Assembly (NCBI RefSeq): GCF_023718305.1 | Contig: NZ_QEYO01000006.1 | Coordinates: forward strand, 1 to 64,000 | DNA length: 64,000 nucleotides | Source of the DNA: Gramella sp. AN32 | GTDB taxonomy: Bacteria; Bacteroidota; Bacteroidia; Flavobacteriales; Flavobacteriaceae | Reading direction: 5' to 3' | Part shown: positions 54,593-63,945 of the stretch, in pieces | How the letters are laid out: each line of letters opens with the position of its first letter | How positions within the stretch are numbered: position 1 is the first letter of the stretch | The notes under the pieces: model-generated | The model's database searches: none | What the model was told of the DNA's origin: nothing | The model's input: only the letters and a program-made list of their open reading frames with translations | Made by a program: the position numbers and the translations under genes

Positions 54593-55858
54593 ATGAAGGA
54601 TTTATTTGATAAGATATATAAGGACAAAGGTCCTTTAGGAAAATGGGCAGAGCAAGCAGAGGGATACTTTGTATTTCCGAAATTAGAAGGGCCTATTTCA
54701 AATAAAATGAAATTTCGCGGCAAGGAAGTTATAACCTGGAGCATAAATGATTACCTGGGTCTGGCAAATCACCCGGAAGTTCGAAAAATTGATGCGGAAG
54801 CAGCTGCAGAATATGGATCGGCCTACCCAATGGGAGCCAGGATGATGAGTGGTCATACAAGTTTGCATGAAAAACTTCAGGATGAACTGGCTTCTTTCGT
54901 GCATAAACAAGCGGCTTATTTATTGAATTTTGGATATCAGGGAATGGTTTCTACCATAGATGCCCTGGTCTCCAAGCAGGATGTGATTGTATATGATGTA
55001 GATGCGCATGCATGTATTATCGATGGGGTGCGCTTGCATTTAGGTCAGCGTTTTACCTACAAGCACAACGATATGGAAAGTATCGAAAAAAACCTTCAAC
55101 GTGCGACTAAAATTGCCGAGCAGACCGGCGGGGGGATTTTACTGATTTCCGAAGGTGTTTTTGGAATGCGTGGGGAACAGGGAAGACTTAGGGAAATTGT
55201 TGAACTTAAGAAAAAATATAATTTCAGGTTGTTCGTAGATGATGCTCATGGTTTTGGGACACTGGGAAAAACAGGTGCCGGAGCAGGAGAGGAGCAGGGG
55301 GTCCAGGATGAGATCGATGTTTATTTTGCCACCTTTGCTAAGTCTTTGGCAAGTACCGGGGCTTTTATTGCCGGGGACAAAGAAATCATGGATTATCTTA
55401 AATATAATTTAAGATCTCAAATGTTCGCAAAATCATTGCAGATGCAATTGGTGGTGGGAGCATTAAAAAGACTTGAAATGTTGCGCACTATGCCAGAGTT
55501 GAAAGAAAAACTTTGGGAAAACGTAAATGCTCTACAAAACGGATTAAAAGATCGTGGTTTTGATATTGGCACCACGCAAAGTTGTGTCACACCGGTTTAT
55601 CTAAAAGGAAGTATTCCTGAAGCAATGGCTTTAGTAAAAGATCTTCGGGAGAATCATGGTATTTTCTGCTCTATTGTAGTGTACCCGGTTATTCCAAAAG
55701 GTTTAATTCTTTTAAGAATGATCCCTACGGCAACGCATACCCTGCAAGATGTTGAAGATACTTTGGTTGCTTTTTCAGCAATTAGGGAAAGGCTGGAAAA
55801 TGGAACCTATAAAAGGCTATCTGCATCTGTTGCTTCAGCAATGGAAAGTAAGTCTTAA
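54593..55858 (+). CDS. Alpha-oxoamine synthase family PLP enzyme (serine palmitoyltransferase/Kbl/BioF-like)
   Basis: 421 residues, fold type I PLP enzyme that condenses an amino acid with an acyl-CoA. WSINDYLGLANHPEV, GARMMSGHTSLHEKLQDELASF, LFVDDAHGFGTLGKTG and the PLP lysine in TFAKSLASTGAFIAGD are diagnostic. SPT, AKB ligase and BioF share these motifs; no bio genes are adjacent. Since Bacteroidota make sphingolipids or sulfonolipids, a serine palmitoyltransferase-type role is reasonable but unproven. It is a single-gene unit with its own promoter and terminator. Confidence 0.88.
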   Translation: MKDLFDKIYKDKGPLGKWAEQAEGYFVFPKLEGPISNKMKFRGKEVITWSINDYLGLANHPEVRKIDAEAAAEYGSAYPMGARMMSGHTSLHEKLQDELASFVHKQAAYLLNFGYQGMVSTIDALVSKQDVIVYDVDAHACIIDGVRLHLGQRFTYKHNDMESIEKNLQRATKIAEQTGGGILLISEGVFGMRGEQGRLREIVELKKKYNFRLFVDDAHGFGTLGKTGAGAGEEQGVQDEIDVYFATFAKSLASTGAFIAGDKEIMDYLKYNLRSQMFAKSLQMQLVVGALKRLEMLRTMPELKEKLWENVNALQNGLKDRGFDIGTTQSCVTPVYLKGSIPEAMALVKDLRENHGIFCSIVVYPVIPKGLILLRMIPTATHTLQDVEDTLVAFSAIRERLENGTYKRLSASVASAMESKS

Positions 55859-55875
55859 GAAATATAATTAGATTA

Positions 55876-55910
55876 AAAAAAGACCCGCTGTTTCAAAGCC
55901 GGTCTTTTTT
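55876..55910. terminator. Bidirectional terminator after the oxoamine synthase gene
   Basis: AAAAAAGACC pairs with GGTCTTTTTT around a 15-base loop, with a T run at the 3' end on each strand. It lies between the oxoamine synthase gene (+) and the outer-membrane protein gene (-). Confidence 0.85.
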
Positions 55911-55914
55911 ATTT

Positions 55915-56889
55915 CTATAGATCACCTTCGCCCTCGTTTTCCTGTTCGTCGCCATCCTGCTGGCTTTCTAATTTTTTGCTTCTTTTACGTCTTTCATTCC
56001 CTTCTTTAGATTCCTCCAGGAATTCATCAATTTTATGAAGGTCAAAACGATACGAAACCCCTGCGGCCACTTGCCATCTCGAAGGTGTATCTTTAAAATT
56101 TGTTAGTGCAGAAAGGTCAAACTGAAAATTGTTTCCTACCAGGTAAGCTCCACCAGCACGAATAATATCATCAGCATAGATATCGCTAATGATTCCCTGA
56201 TATTCCCCAAAAAGTGCCAGATGCTCACTTAAACTATGGGTAACGGTAATAATCCCGGTATAGGATCTAAATTCTTCGGAAAGTTTATCAGCAATAAAAT
56301 TGGTTACTAAAACCCAGCGGCCCCAATTATTCTGGGAAATAATTGCCGCTTTGGGACTATATTTTCCTTCACCGGGATATAAATAGGGATTGTCCCCAAA
56401 AGAAAAATTTAATCCAGCATAAAGTGAAATGGCCGGAATTAATTTTTTCCATTTGAAGCGTTGATTTGCCTTCCAGCTATAAAGGTTGGGCTTGTCTTCT
56501 TCCAGCGTTTTATAAGGATCGAATATCAAATACTTCGCACCAAAAGTATTAGCTCTAAAATTCCTGTATTTATAGCCGTCTTCGGTTCCTAAAAACTGGA
56601 AAGTTGCATCCTGATTTTCAAAAGCACCGGTCAAGCTTAATTCCAAACTTTCAAAGAACAATCCATAACGCAATTGATAATCAACTCCCCAAACATCAAC
56701 ATTAGAATTAAATCCCTTATGTTCTTCATTTCCCAAATAAGCACCCGCCTCTAATTGAATTACATTCGTGCCTACGGCAAAAGCTCCCTGACTCTGCCCG
56801 GGACGGTTTGAATTAATAGTTTCGGTATATTGTGCCTGGATGGTATAACTGAAGGTAAGAAAAAGGCTAAGAATGGTTATTTTACGCAT
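55915..56889 (-). CDS. Outer membrane beta-barrel protein (phenol-MetA-pathway transporter-like)
   Basis: 324 residues from ATG 56889 (MRKITILSLFLTFSYTIQAQ, a signal peptide); the frame opens eight residues earlier. The opening NSNRPGQSQGAFAVGTNVIQLEAGAYL is the hallmark of the family labelled 'putative MetA-pathway of phenol degradation' outer-membrane proteins. Alternating amphipathic strands fill the rest. The last 45 residues are acidic and charged (EESKEGNERRKRSKKLESQQ) and outside the barrel. No degradation genes are nearby, so the transport role is only inferred from the family name. Confidence 0.8.
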   Translation of the reverse strand: MRKITILSLFLTFSYTIQAQYTETINSNRPGQSQGAFAVGTNVIQLEAGAYLGNEEHKGFNSNVDVWGVDYQLRYGLFFESLELSLTGAFENQDATFQFLGTEDGYKYRNFRANTFGAKYLIFDPYKTLEEDKPNLYSWKANQRFKWKKLIPAISLYAGLNFSFGDNPYLYPGEGKYSPKAAIISQNNWGRWVLVTNFIADKLSEEFRSYTGIITVTHSLSEHLALFGEYQGIISDIYADDIIRAGGAYLVGNNFQFDLSALTNFKDTPSRWQVAAGVSYRFDLHKIDEFLEESKEGNERRKRSKKLESQQDGDEQENEGEGDL

Positions 56890-56940
56890 ATTTTGTAGGC
56901 TGTTTGATCTCAAAGATATAAGTTTTATTATAATTTTATT

Positions 56941-56972
56941 AAGGAAGGTTTTAGTATTCTGAAGCCTTCCTT
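56941..56972. promoter_or_regulatory. Inverted repeat in the divergent promoter region
   Basis: AAGGAAGG (56941-56948) and CCTTCCTT (56965-56972) are exact complements 16 bp apart, placed between the divergent outer-membrane protein and DUF4834 genes, and abutting the -7 box at 56973-56980. It could be an operator. Confidence 0.4.
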
Positions 56973-56980
56973 TATTTTTG
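56973..56980 (+). promoter_or_regulatory. -7 promoter box of the DUF4834 gene
   Basis: TATTTTTG, a full TAnnTTTG match, 17 bp upstream of the ATG at 56998. Confidence 0.55.
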
Positions 56981-56997
56981 TAAAAATCTTTTTAAAG

Positions 56998-57276
56998 ATG
57001 AATGAATCTCTTTACGCTGTTTTAAAAACGGTTTTTATTATTCTTCTGGTATATTTTGGTTTTAAAATCTTCATTCGATTTTTTGGACCCTTGATTCTCA
57101 AATATTTTATGAAAAAAGTTGGGAAGAAGTTTGAACAGCAGTTTAATCAGCAATTTGGAGGATTTTCTCAAAATCAGCAGAAAAAGGAAAAAGTTAGCAT
57201 AGATAAAAAGCCCAAATCCAATCCTTCAGGCGATAAAAAAGTGGGAGAATATATCGATTACGAAGAAATTGATTAA
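56998..57276 (+). CDS. DUF4834 family membrane protein
   Basis: 92 residues: one N-terminal membrane segment (LYAVLKTVFIILLVYFGFKIFIRFFGPLIL) and a hydrophilic, Q- and K-rich tail (FEQQFNQQFGGFSQNQQKKEK), ending with VGEYIDYEEID. These features match DUF4834, a small Bacteroidota family of unknown function. It is followed by the YfhO gene after 67 bp, the same neighbour seen in related genomes. Confidence 0.85.
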   Translation: MNESLYAVLKTVFIILLVYFGFKIFIRFFGPLILKYFMKKVGKKFEQQFNQQFGGFSQNQQKKEKVSIDKKPKSNPSGDKKVGEYIDYEEID

Positions 57277-57343
57277 TTTCGGATTTTGACTTCAATATTT
57301 AAGCTTGAAGCAACTTATCCAAATAAATTAAAAAGTTCTTTTA

Positions 57344-59758
57344 ATGGCTCTACTAAAGCGCTTTCTTCCGCATCTCTTAGTCCTTCTGGGTTTTGTGGTT
57401 CTTTCACTTTTTTACTTTAGTCCTGTATTAAAAGGAAAAGAAATTTTCCAAAGTGATATCGCCCAATATATTGGAATGTCTCATGAACAATCTGAATTTC
57501 GTGATGCTACCGGCGAAGAACCCTATTGGACAGACGCTGCATTTGGCGGTATGCCTACCTTTCAATTAGGAGCTTATTATCCTCATAATTATATTAAAAA
57601 ACTCGATTCGGTTTTGCGGTTTTTACCGCGACCGGCAGATTATCTCTTTTTATATTTTATTGGCTTTTACATTCTGCTATTATGCATGAAAGTTGACTAT
57701 AAGTTAGCTTTTATAGGAGCTTTAGCATTTGGGTTTTCAACATATTTCATTGTCATTCTTGGAGTTGGCCATAACGCAAAAGCGCATGCCATTGCTTATA
57801 TGCCTATGGTGCTCGCAGGAATAATTTCAGTCTTTAGGAACAGGAATATCTGGTCATTTCTATTACTTACTGTGGCCATGGCCCTGGAAATACAGGCAAA
57901 TCATTTCCAGATGACTTATTATTTGTTGCTGCTGGTAATTATTTTGGGCATAGCTTATCTTATTGATGGTATTCAAAAAAACAGGTTACCAAACTATTTT
58001 AAGTCCCTGGGGCTCATGGTTGTTGCAGTGCTTATTGCAGTTGCGGCAAATGCTACCTTATTGCTGGCTACCCAGGAATATACGGCACATTCCACTAGAG
58101 GTACAACAGGCATTAGCATACAGCCTGATGGAAGTGAAAAACCCGAAGCAGGCCTTTCTTATGATTATATTACCACGTATAGTTATGGGATTATGGAAAG
58201 TTTTGATCTTTTTATTCCCCGTTTTATGGGTGGGGGAAGTGGAGAAAATGTGGGCAAAGATTCAGAAACCTATAAGGCTATTCTAAAAATGGGAGCATCG
58301 CCCGTCCAGGCATTGGATTTTGCTAAAGGCGCTCCAACTTATTGGGGTGAACAGCCCATCGTTGCTGCACCGGCTTATATTGGCGCCAGTGTATTATTCC
58401 TTTTTGTTTTTGCAATTTTCCTGATTAGAGGTCGGTTAAAATGGTGGATTCTAGGTGCCAGCATTTTGGCACTTTTACTAAGTTGGGGTAAGAATTTTGC
58501 CGTTCTCACGGAACTGTTTATTGACTTCGTTCCGCTTTATAACAAGTTTCGGGCGGTTTCTTCCATCCAGGTGATCATCGAATTATGTGTTCCCATTTTG
58601 GCAATTTTTGGGTTATATAAATTATTTAATCCTAAAGTAAAAGAAGAAGAAAAGTTGTATGCACTCAAATGGAGCGGCATTATCGCAGGAGGCCTTTGTT
58701 TATTTTTCCTATTATTTAAATCTGTTCTTTTTGATTTTTCGGGAATGAGGGATGCGATGTACCGGGAACAACTGGGAATGGACTTAATGCGTGCCATTAA
58801 GGAAGATAGAAAAGCAATGTTCACCAATGATGTATTAAGATCTTTATTGTTTGTGGGCCTTGGTGTGGGATTGATCTGGGCGGCGATTAAGAATAAACTG
58901 AATAGAAACCTGGTTATAGCCGGTTTTGGAATTCTATTTTTGGTAGATCTACTTCCCGTGAATTTTAGGTATGTAAATGAAGATGATTTCGTGCAATCAC
59001 GACAGGTAAATCAGCCATTTCAGGCCACTGCTGCCGATACTCAAATTATGCAGGATACCAGTCATTATCGGGTTTTCGATTTAAGTGGGGATCCTTTTAA
59101 TACCTCCCGAACTTCCTATTTTCATAATGCCTTAGGAGGTTATCACGCAGCGAAACCCGGCAGGATTCAGGATTTATATGATTTCTATATTTCGCAGAAT
59201 AATATTAAAATATTGAACATGTTGAATGTAAAATATTTTATAGTTCCTACGGAAGAAGGATTACAGGTGCAGCAAAATCCGGATGCTTTTGGAAATGCCT
59301 GGTTTGTGGAAAGGATTGAATTTGTAAATTCAGCCAATGAAGAGATCCTCCAGCTTAAAGATGCAGATCTTAAAAATAGCGCGGTGGTGAATAAAGAATT
59401 TTCAGAAGCAATAGATCAATCCTTTAAATTCGATCCTTCAGCAACAATCGAACTTATAGAACAACAACCAAATCTATTAAAATATAAAACTACCGCTCAA
59501 AATGCCCAATTTGCCATATTTTCTGAAATGTATTACCAGCCAGGCTGGAATGCTTATATAGATGGCAAACCTGTGGAACATGTGCGGGCCAATTATACTT
59601 TAAGGGCAATGAATATACCTGCCGGAAAACATGAGGTCGTTTTTAAATTTGAACCGGTAGTTATCCAAACGGGTAGCAGTATTACTTTGGCCAGCTCTAT
59701 ATTAATAGGTTTGTTGTTTCTGGGAGCGATTGCGTTTGAAATAAAGCGCCGAAAATAA
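57344..59758 (+). CDS. YfhO family membrane protein
   Basis: 804 residues with about 12 membrane helices and a large periplasmic C-terminal domain (about residues 540-770, EMYYQPGWNAYIDGKPVEHVRANYTLRAMNIPAGKHEVVFKFEP) typical of YfhO, a GT-C-like family thought to transfer sugars from lipid carriers to surface polymers. Early loop FQSDIAQYIGMSHEQ carries the conserved acidic residue. It ends one base before the frame of the next glycosyltransferase and is likely co-transcribed with it and the flippase. Confidence 0.92.
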   Translation: MALLKRFLPHLLVLLGFVVLSLFYFSPVLKGKEIFQSDIAQYIGMSHEQSEFRDATGEEPYWTDAAFGGMPTFQLGAYYPHNYIKKLDSVLRFLPRPADYLFLYFIGFYILLLCMKVDYKLAFIGALAFGFSTYFIVILGVGHNAKAHAIAYMPMVLAGIISVFRNRNIWSFLLLTVAMALEIQANHFQMTYYLLLLVIILGIAYLIDGIQKNRLPNYFKSLGLMVVAVLIAVAANATLLLATQEYTAHSTRGTTGISIQPDGSEKPEAGLSYDYITTYSYGIMESFDLFIPRFMGGGSGENVGKDSETYKAILKMGASPVQALDFAKGAPTYWGEQPIVAAPAYIGASVLFLFVFAIFLIRGRLKWWILGASILALLLSWGKNFAVLTELFIDFVPLYNKFRAVSSIQVIIELCVPILAIFGLYKLFNPKVKEEEKLYALKWSGIIAGGLCLFFLLFKSVLFDFSGMRDAMYREQLGMDLMRAIKEDRKAMFTNDVLRSLLFVGLGVGLIWAAIKNKLNRNLVIAGFGILFLVDLLPVNFRYVNEDDFVQSRQVNQPFQATAADTQIMQDTSHYRVFDLSGDPFNTSRTSYFHNALGGYHAAKPGRIQDLYDFYISQNNIKILNMLNVKYFIVPTEEGLQVQQNPDAFGNAWFVERIEFVNSANEEILQLKDADLKNSAVVNKEFSEAIDQSFKFDPSATIELIEQQPNLLKYKTTAQNAQFAIFSEMYYQPGWNAYIDGKPVEHVRANYTLRAMNIPAGKHEVVFKFEPVVIQTGSSITLASSILIGLLFLGAIAFEIKRRK

Positions 59759-59777
59759 TTTGTTTGAAACCCGCTTC

Positions 59778-61055
59778 ATGAAAAAAGCACTTATCATTAC
59801 CTATTACTGGCCACCTGCAGGTGGACCGGGAGTGCAACGTTGGCTGAAATTTGTAAAATATCTACCGGACTTTGACATTGAACCGGTGGTATTTATTCCT
59901 GAAAATCCCGATTATCCCATTATGGATAAATCCCTGGAATCTGAAATTTCACCAAAATTAAAGATCATTAAAAACCCGATTTTCGAACCTTATAAGATCG
60001 CTTCATTTTTTTCAAAAAAAGAAACCAAAACAATAAGTTCAGGCCTTATCGCTGAAGAAAAAAAACAGGGATTTCTTCAGAAACTGCTGCTTTTTATCCG
60101 TGGAAATTTTTTTATTCCCGATGCCCGAAAATTCTGGGTTAAACCTTCCGTTGATAAAATTTCAGACTTATTAGAGGTGGAAAAATTTGATGTTGTTATC
60201 ACCACGGGACCGCCACATAGTGTGCACCTAATTGGTTTGCAATTAAAAAAAATACATGGCATCAACTGGATTGCAGATTTCAGGGATCCCTGGACCAATA
60301 TTGGGTATCACTCTAAATTGAAATTACTGAAATTTGCTCGTAGAAAGCACAAGCAATTAGAGCAGGAAGTTTTGGATAAAGCCGATCAACTCCTGGTTAC
60401 CAGTTTCCAAACCCAAGAAGAATTTAGGTCAAAAACCACCACGCCGGTGGCTTTGATAACGAATGGTTATGATTCTGAAATTTTTCCAAAAAAAAGAAGG
60501 TCGGAAAAATTCAAAATTTCGCATATTGGATCTTTACTATCTGGACGAAATCCTGAAAATCTGTGGAAGGCCATTTCAGAATTAATTCATGAAAATAAGG
60601 ATTTTAAAGAGCAGGTTTCTATAGAACTTGCTGGTAGGGTGAGTGAAGAAGTAATTCGTTCGATAATAGATTTCAACCTCTTCGATTATTTAAATTCTTA
60701 TGGTTATTTAAGCCATAAGCAGGCTGTGGAGCTTCAACGAGCATCTGATATTTTATTGTTGCTGGAGATAAATTCAGTAGAAACTAAAGGAATTATTCCG
60801 GGGAAAATATTTGAATATCTGGCGGCTCAAAATCCCATTTTAGCAATAGGGCCGCGAAATTGGGATGTGAATAAAATTGTTTCTGAAACAAAAGCGGGAC
60901 AGGTTTTTCAATATAATGAGAAAGAGGAGATCAAGCACTTTATTTTATCTCATTTTGAAGGTATAAATATTTCAGAGAATTCACATCCAAAAATTGAAGA
61001 ATATCATCGAAAGCGTCTTACGAGAAGACTTTCAGAATTAATTAAAAGTTTTTAA
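59778..61055 (+). CDS. Family 4-like glycosyltransferase
   Basis: 425 residues from ATG 59778 (MKKALIITYYWPPAGGPGVQRW); an upstream TTG at 59760 would add six residues. GT-B fold with an N-terminal acceptor domain (VVITTGPPHSVHLIGLQLKK, WIADFRDPWTNIGYH) and a C-terminal donor domain with LITNGYDSEIF and the EX7E-like region LEINSVETKGIIPGKIFEYLAA. It adds a sugar to a surface glycan or lipid; the donor is unknown. It overlaps the flippase gene by one base (TAATG). Confidence 0.9.
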   Translation: MKKALIITYYWPPAGGPGVQRWLKFVKYLPDFDIEPVVFIPENPDYPIMDKSLESEISPKLKIIKNPIFEPYKIASFFSKKETKTISSGLIAEEKKQGFLQKLLLFIRGNFFIPDARKFWVKPSVDKISDLLEVEKFDVVITTGPPHSVHLIGLQLKKIHGINWIADFRDPWTNIGYHSKLKLLKFARRKHKQLEQEVLDKADQLLVTSFQTQEEFRSKTTTPVALITNGYDSEIFPKKRRSEKFKISHIGSLLSGRNPENLWKAISELIHENKDFKEQVSIELAGRVSEEVIRSIIDFNLFDYLNSYGYLSHKQAVELQRASDILLLLEINSVETKGIIPGKIFEYLAAQNPILAIGPRNWDVNKIVSETKAGQVFQYNEKEEIKHFILSHFEGINISENSHPKIEEYHRKRLTRRLSELIKSF

Positions 61056-62512
61056 TGGGGATCATTATTAACCAATCGCTAAAAAACATGGTCACTACCT
61101 ATATTGGGTTTGGCATTGGCGCGATTAATACCTTATTTCTCTTTACTTATTTTTTATCCCAGGAGTACTATGGGTTGGTCAGCTTTCTATTATCTGCAGC
61201 AAATTTAATTTGGCCCTTTCTCGTTTTTGGGGTTCATTCTACGCTCATAAAATTTTTCACCTCGTATAAAACAAGAGGGGAACAGGATCGATTATTAAAT
61301 TTTATTCTTTTAGCCCCAGCGGTTGCCGGAGTTGTGATAGGATTATTTGGACTTATTTTTTACGGTCAATTGCTTAATTATTTCCAGGGAGAAAATGAAT
61401 TAGTTCAGCCCTATATATGGCTCATCTTTGTAATAGCCCTGAGTACCGCCTATTTTGAAGTCTTCTTTTCCTGGTCCAAGATTTACTATAAAAGTGTATT
61501 TGGAAACTTTATGAAAGAAGTTTTCCAAAGGTTTTGTATTACAGTCTTGCTCCTTTTAGTTTTTTATAAGATTATTTCTGTAGAATGGTTTATTTATTTG
61601 ATGAGTGCAACTTTTGTTATTCGAATGCTCATCATGGCTCTGTATGCTTTCTCCCTTCATCGACCTAAATTTAAATTACAATTTCCGGCGAACCTTTCTT
61701 CAGTTTTAAAATACAGTGCCCTGATCCTTATAGCAGCTTCGGTAGCAACAGCTTTATTAGATCTGGATAAAGTGATGATTGAATATTATTTGCCCATTGA
61801 GAATGTGGCGATCTATGGAATCGCTGTGTATATCGCTACCGTAATATCAGTACCACAAAAGGCCATGCACCAGATCACCAATCCTATGACCGCAGAAATG
61901 TTGAATAAAAAGGATAAAATAGGATTGGAAGGGATTTATAAGAAGAGTTCTTTGAACTTATTGATCGTAAGCGGAATAATTTTTATCTGGATCATCACCA
62001 ATGTTGATGCATTATATGAATTGATCCCAGATAATTATTCTTTAAGTATTTTAGTCATTTTACTGATTTCCCTAGTAAAGCTTTTTGATAATATTCTCGG
62101 GAATAATAACAGCATTTTATTTAATTCAGACTATTACAGGTTAGTGCTCGGGATAGGAGTTATTCTGGTAATTATAGCTTTTATACTTAATATATTGCTT
62201 ATTCCTAAGTACGGTATTGAAGGTGCAGCGATCGCCAGTTTTATCGCTTTTTTCCTGTATAATGGGATTAAAATTTATATCGTTCAGAAGAAATTTAAAA
62301 TCCAGCCTTTTAGTTTATCAACTTTATGGAGCTTAATAATCATTGGCTTCTTTACAGGAGCGTTTTATTTCTGGAACTTTCCAATTCATCCTATCCTTGA
62401 TATACTCCTGAAAGTTGTAATAGCAGGACTTCTATATATCCTAATCTTTTATAAGCTCAGAATTTCTGAAGATATTAATTCGATGATATATAAACTTATC
62501 GGGAGGCGTTAA
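61055..62512 (+). CDS. Polysaccharide flippase (Wzx/MATE-like oligosaccharide exporter)
   Basis: 485 residues with 12 to 14 membrane helices. The opening INQSLKNMVTTYIGFGIGAINTLFLFTYFL and a mid-protein LDLDKVMIEYYLPIENVAIYGIAVYIATVISVPQKA are typical of the RfbX/Wzx branch of the MOP superfamily. It moves lipid-linked glycan units across the inner membrane. With YfhO and the glycosyltransferase it forms a small surface-glycan operon. Confidence 0.92.
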   Translation: MGIIINQSLKNMVTTYIGFGIGAINTLFLFTYFLSQEYYGLVSFLLSAANLIWPFLVFGVHSTLIKFFTSYKTRGEQDRLLNFILLAPAVAGVVIGLFGLIFYGQLLNYFQGENELVQPYIWLIFVIALSTAYFEVFFSWSKIYYKSVFGNFMKEVFQRFCITVLLLLVFYKIISVEWFIYLMSATFVIRMLIMALYAFSLHRPKFKLQFPANLSSVLKYSALILIAASVATALLDLDKVMIEYYLPIENVAIYGIAVYIATVISVPQKAMHQITNPMTAEMLNKKDKIGLEGIYKKSSLNLLIVSGIIFIWIITNVDALYELIPDNYSLSILVILLISLVKLFDNILGNNNSILFNSDYYRLVLGIGVILVIIAFILNILLIPKYGIEGAAIASFIAFFLYNGIKIYIVQKKFKIQPFSLSTLWSLIIIGFFTGAFYFWNFPIHPILDILLKVVIAGLLYILIFYKLRISEDINSMIYKLIGRR

Positions 62513-62516
62513 AATG

Positions 62517-62554
62517 GGAAAACCCCTTTGCCTTGGGAGCTTCAGGGGTTTTCC
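62517..62554. terminator. Hairpin after the flippase gene, possible terminator
   Basis: GGAAAACCCC (62517-62526) is complementary to GGGGTTTTCC (62545-62554) with an 18-base loop. A clear T run is lacking on the plus strand, so its terminator role is uncertain. Confidence 0.5.
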
Positions 62555-62598
62555 AACTAACCAACCAAAAAATTAAATTATGAATTTATCATCATAAA

Positions 62599-63945
62599 TT
62601 ATATATTCATATTCCGTGCCGAACTTCCAGATCTTGAAGTATTATTTGTAGATTTTCCTCGAGAATTTGCTTTTGTTTCACTTGTTCTGGTTGAAGAACT
62701 TCTTTGTGAAGGTGAATTTGTTCGAATACTTTTATTATTGCCTGAACTTCTCTGATTACTCGTATTAGTTCTTGTACTCATTCTATTGGGTACTGAAGAG
62801 CGTTGAGTTGTTGCTGCTTTATTTGTCCTGGTAGAAGTCATATTTTGCGACCTTTCACTAGAAGTACTTCTTTGAGGAGTTCTTACAGCTTTATAACTAT
62901 TTTTTTCTACAGAAGTAGAAGGCCTGGCGGTAGATAAATTATTGCTGCTTCTATTTGTAAGAGAAGAATTTCTTCCTGTAACTTCTGAACTTCTACCAAC
63001 AGTTTTTTTAGTTTCATTACGATTTTGCAAAGTTCGGTTAGACGTAGATCTTCCTGAAGCATTAGTGCTGCTTTCAGTTCTTGACTGTATTACCTGTCCG
63101 CGGCTATTTTGAGGGCTTTGGCTCCTGCCCGTAGTAATCCTATCTGAATAGGCTCTATTTTGATTCGCACTTCTAGCTGATAAATGCCGTTGGGAAGCCA
63201 TATTGTTTTCAGCTACGCCTCTACGAGTATTACTATAATTCTGGCGACTGTCAACATATTTTGTTTTAGTTCTCTCGCCATAATTATAATGATCTACAGT
63301 TTGGGATGGGCGATAAAAATTTCTATTCCGTTTACCCGTAACATAATAATTGTTGTAGATATTCACATGTTCGTGATAGCTCATTCTATATGGGGCATAA
63401 TATGCCCGGTAAGGTCTGCCGAAAACTATACTTACGTTTACCTGAGGTCTGCGGTAATAGTCATGCCATGGTCTATAAACATAAGCTCTGTTATAACTAT
63501 TTATAAAACCAGTTTGGTGGGTAAAATGATTAAAACGGTCATAGTGAACACGCATCCTGCCTACATTGGTGACATAACCTAAGCTATTGTATCCAATAAG
63601 AATATCACCGGCCTGGACAATTCTTCCATAAAAATCATAATAAACAGGAACCGTTTCAATTTGAATCACGGCACCATAATCATCATATTGCACGTACGGC
63701 TCATAGTTGTATCCAGAATTATAACTGATATTTACATTAGGGGAAGCGATATGAACTGAATTTCCTCTTCTAAAATCAGGATTAAAGTAAAAATCAAACT
63801 CACCATTAGGATAAATAGCGAATTCAACCCCTCCTTCAACGAAAATAAAAGAATCTGAATAATTGGGGGTTAGTGTAGATGCTACGGATGCCTTTACTGA
63901 CAAGCCTAAAAAGATAGCGGCAATAATTAAAGTCAGTTTTTTCAT
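62599..63945 (-). CDS. Secreted protein with a low-complexity S/R/N/T-rich tail
   Basis: 448 residues. Signal peptide MKKLTLIIAAIFLGLSVKAS; residues 25-200 form a conserved, aromatic-rich domain (EFAIYPNGEFDFYFNPDFRRG; VNVSIVFGRPYRAYYAPYRMSYHEHVNIYNNYYV). Residues 215-448 are a serine-, arginine-, asparagine- and threonine-rich tail (SSTRTSETKANSRGKSTNN). The tail is unstructured and highly basic and could bind acidic polymers or nucleic acid outside the cell. No function is known. The gene is monocistronic in this window; its promoter is not obvious in the 55 bp to the right edge. Confidence 0.8.
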   Translation of the reverse strand: MKKLTLIIAAIFLGLSVKASVASTLTPNYSDSFIFVEGGVEFAIYPNGEFDFYFNPDFRRGNSVHIASPNVNISYNSGYNYEPYVQYDDYGAVIQIETVPVYYDFYGRIVQAGDILIGYNSLGYVTNVGRMRVHYDRFNHFTHQTGFINSYNRAYVYRPWHDYYRRPQVNVSIVFGRPYRAYYAPYRMSYHEHVNIYNNYYVTGKRNRNFYRPSQTVDHYNYGERTKTKYVDSRQNYSNTRRGVAENNMASQRHLSARSANQNRAYSDRITTGRSQSPQNSRGQVIQSRTESSTNASGRSTSNRTLQNRNETKKTVGRSSEVTGRNSSLTNRSSNNLSTARPSTSVEKNSYKAVRTPQRSTSSERSQNMTSTRTNKAATTQRSSVPNRMSTRTNTSNQRSSGNNKSIRTNSPSQRSSSTRTSETKANSRGKSTNNTSRSGSSARNMNI

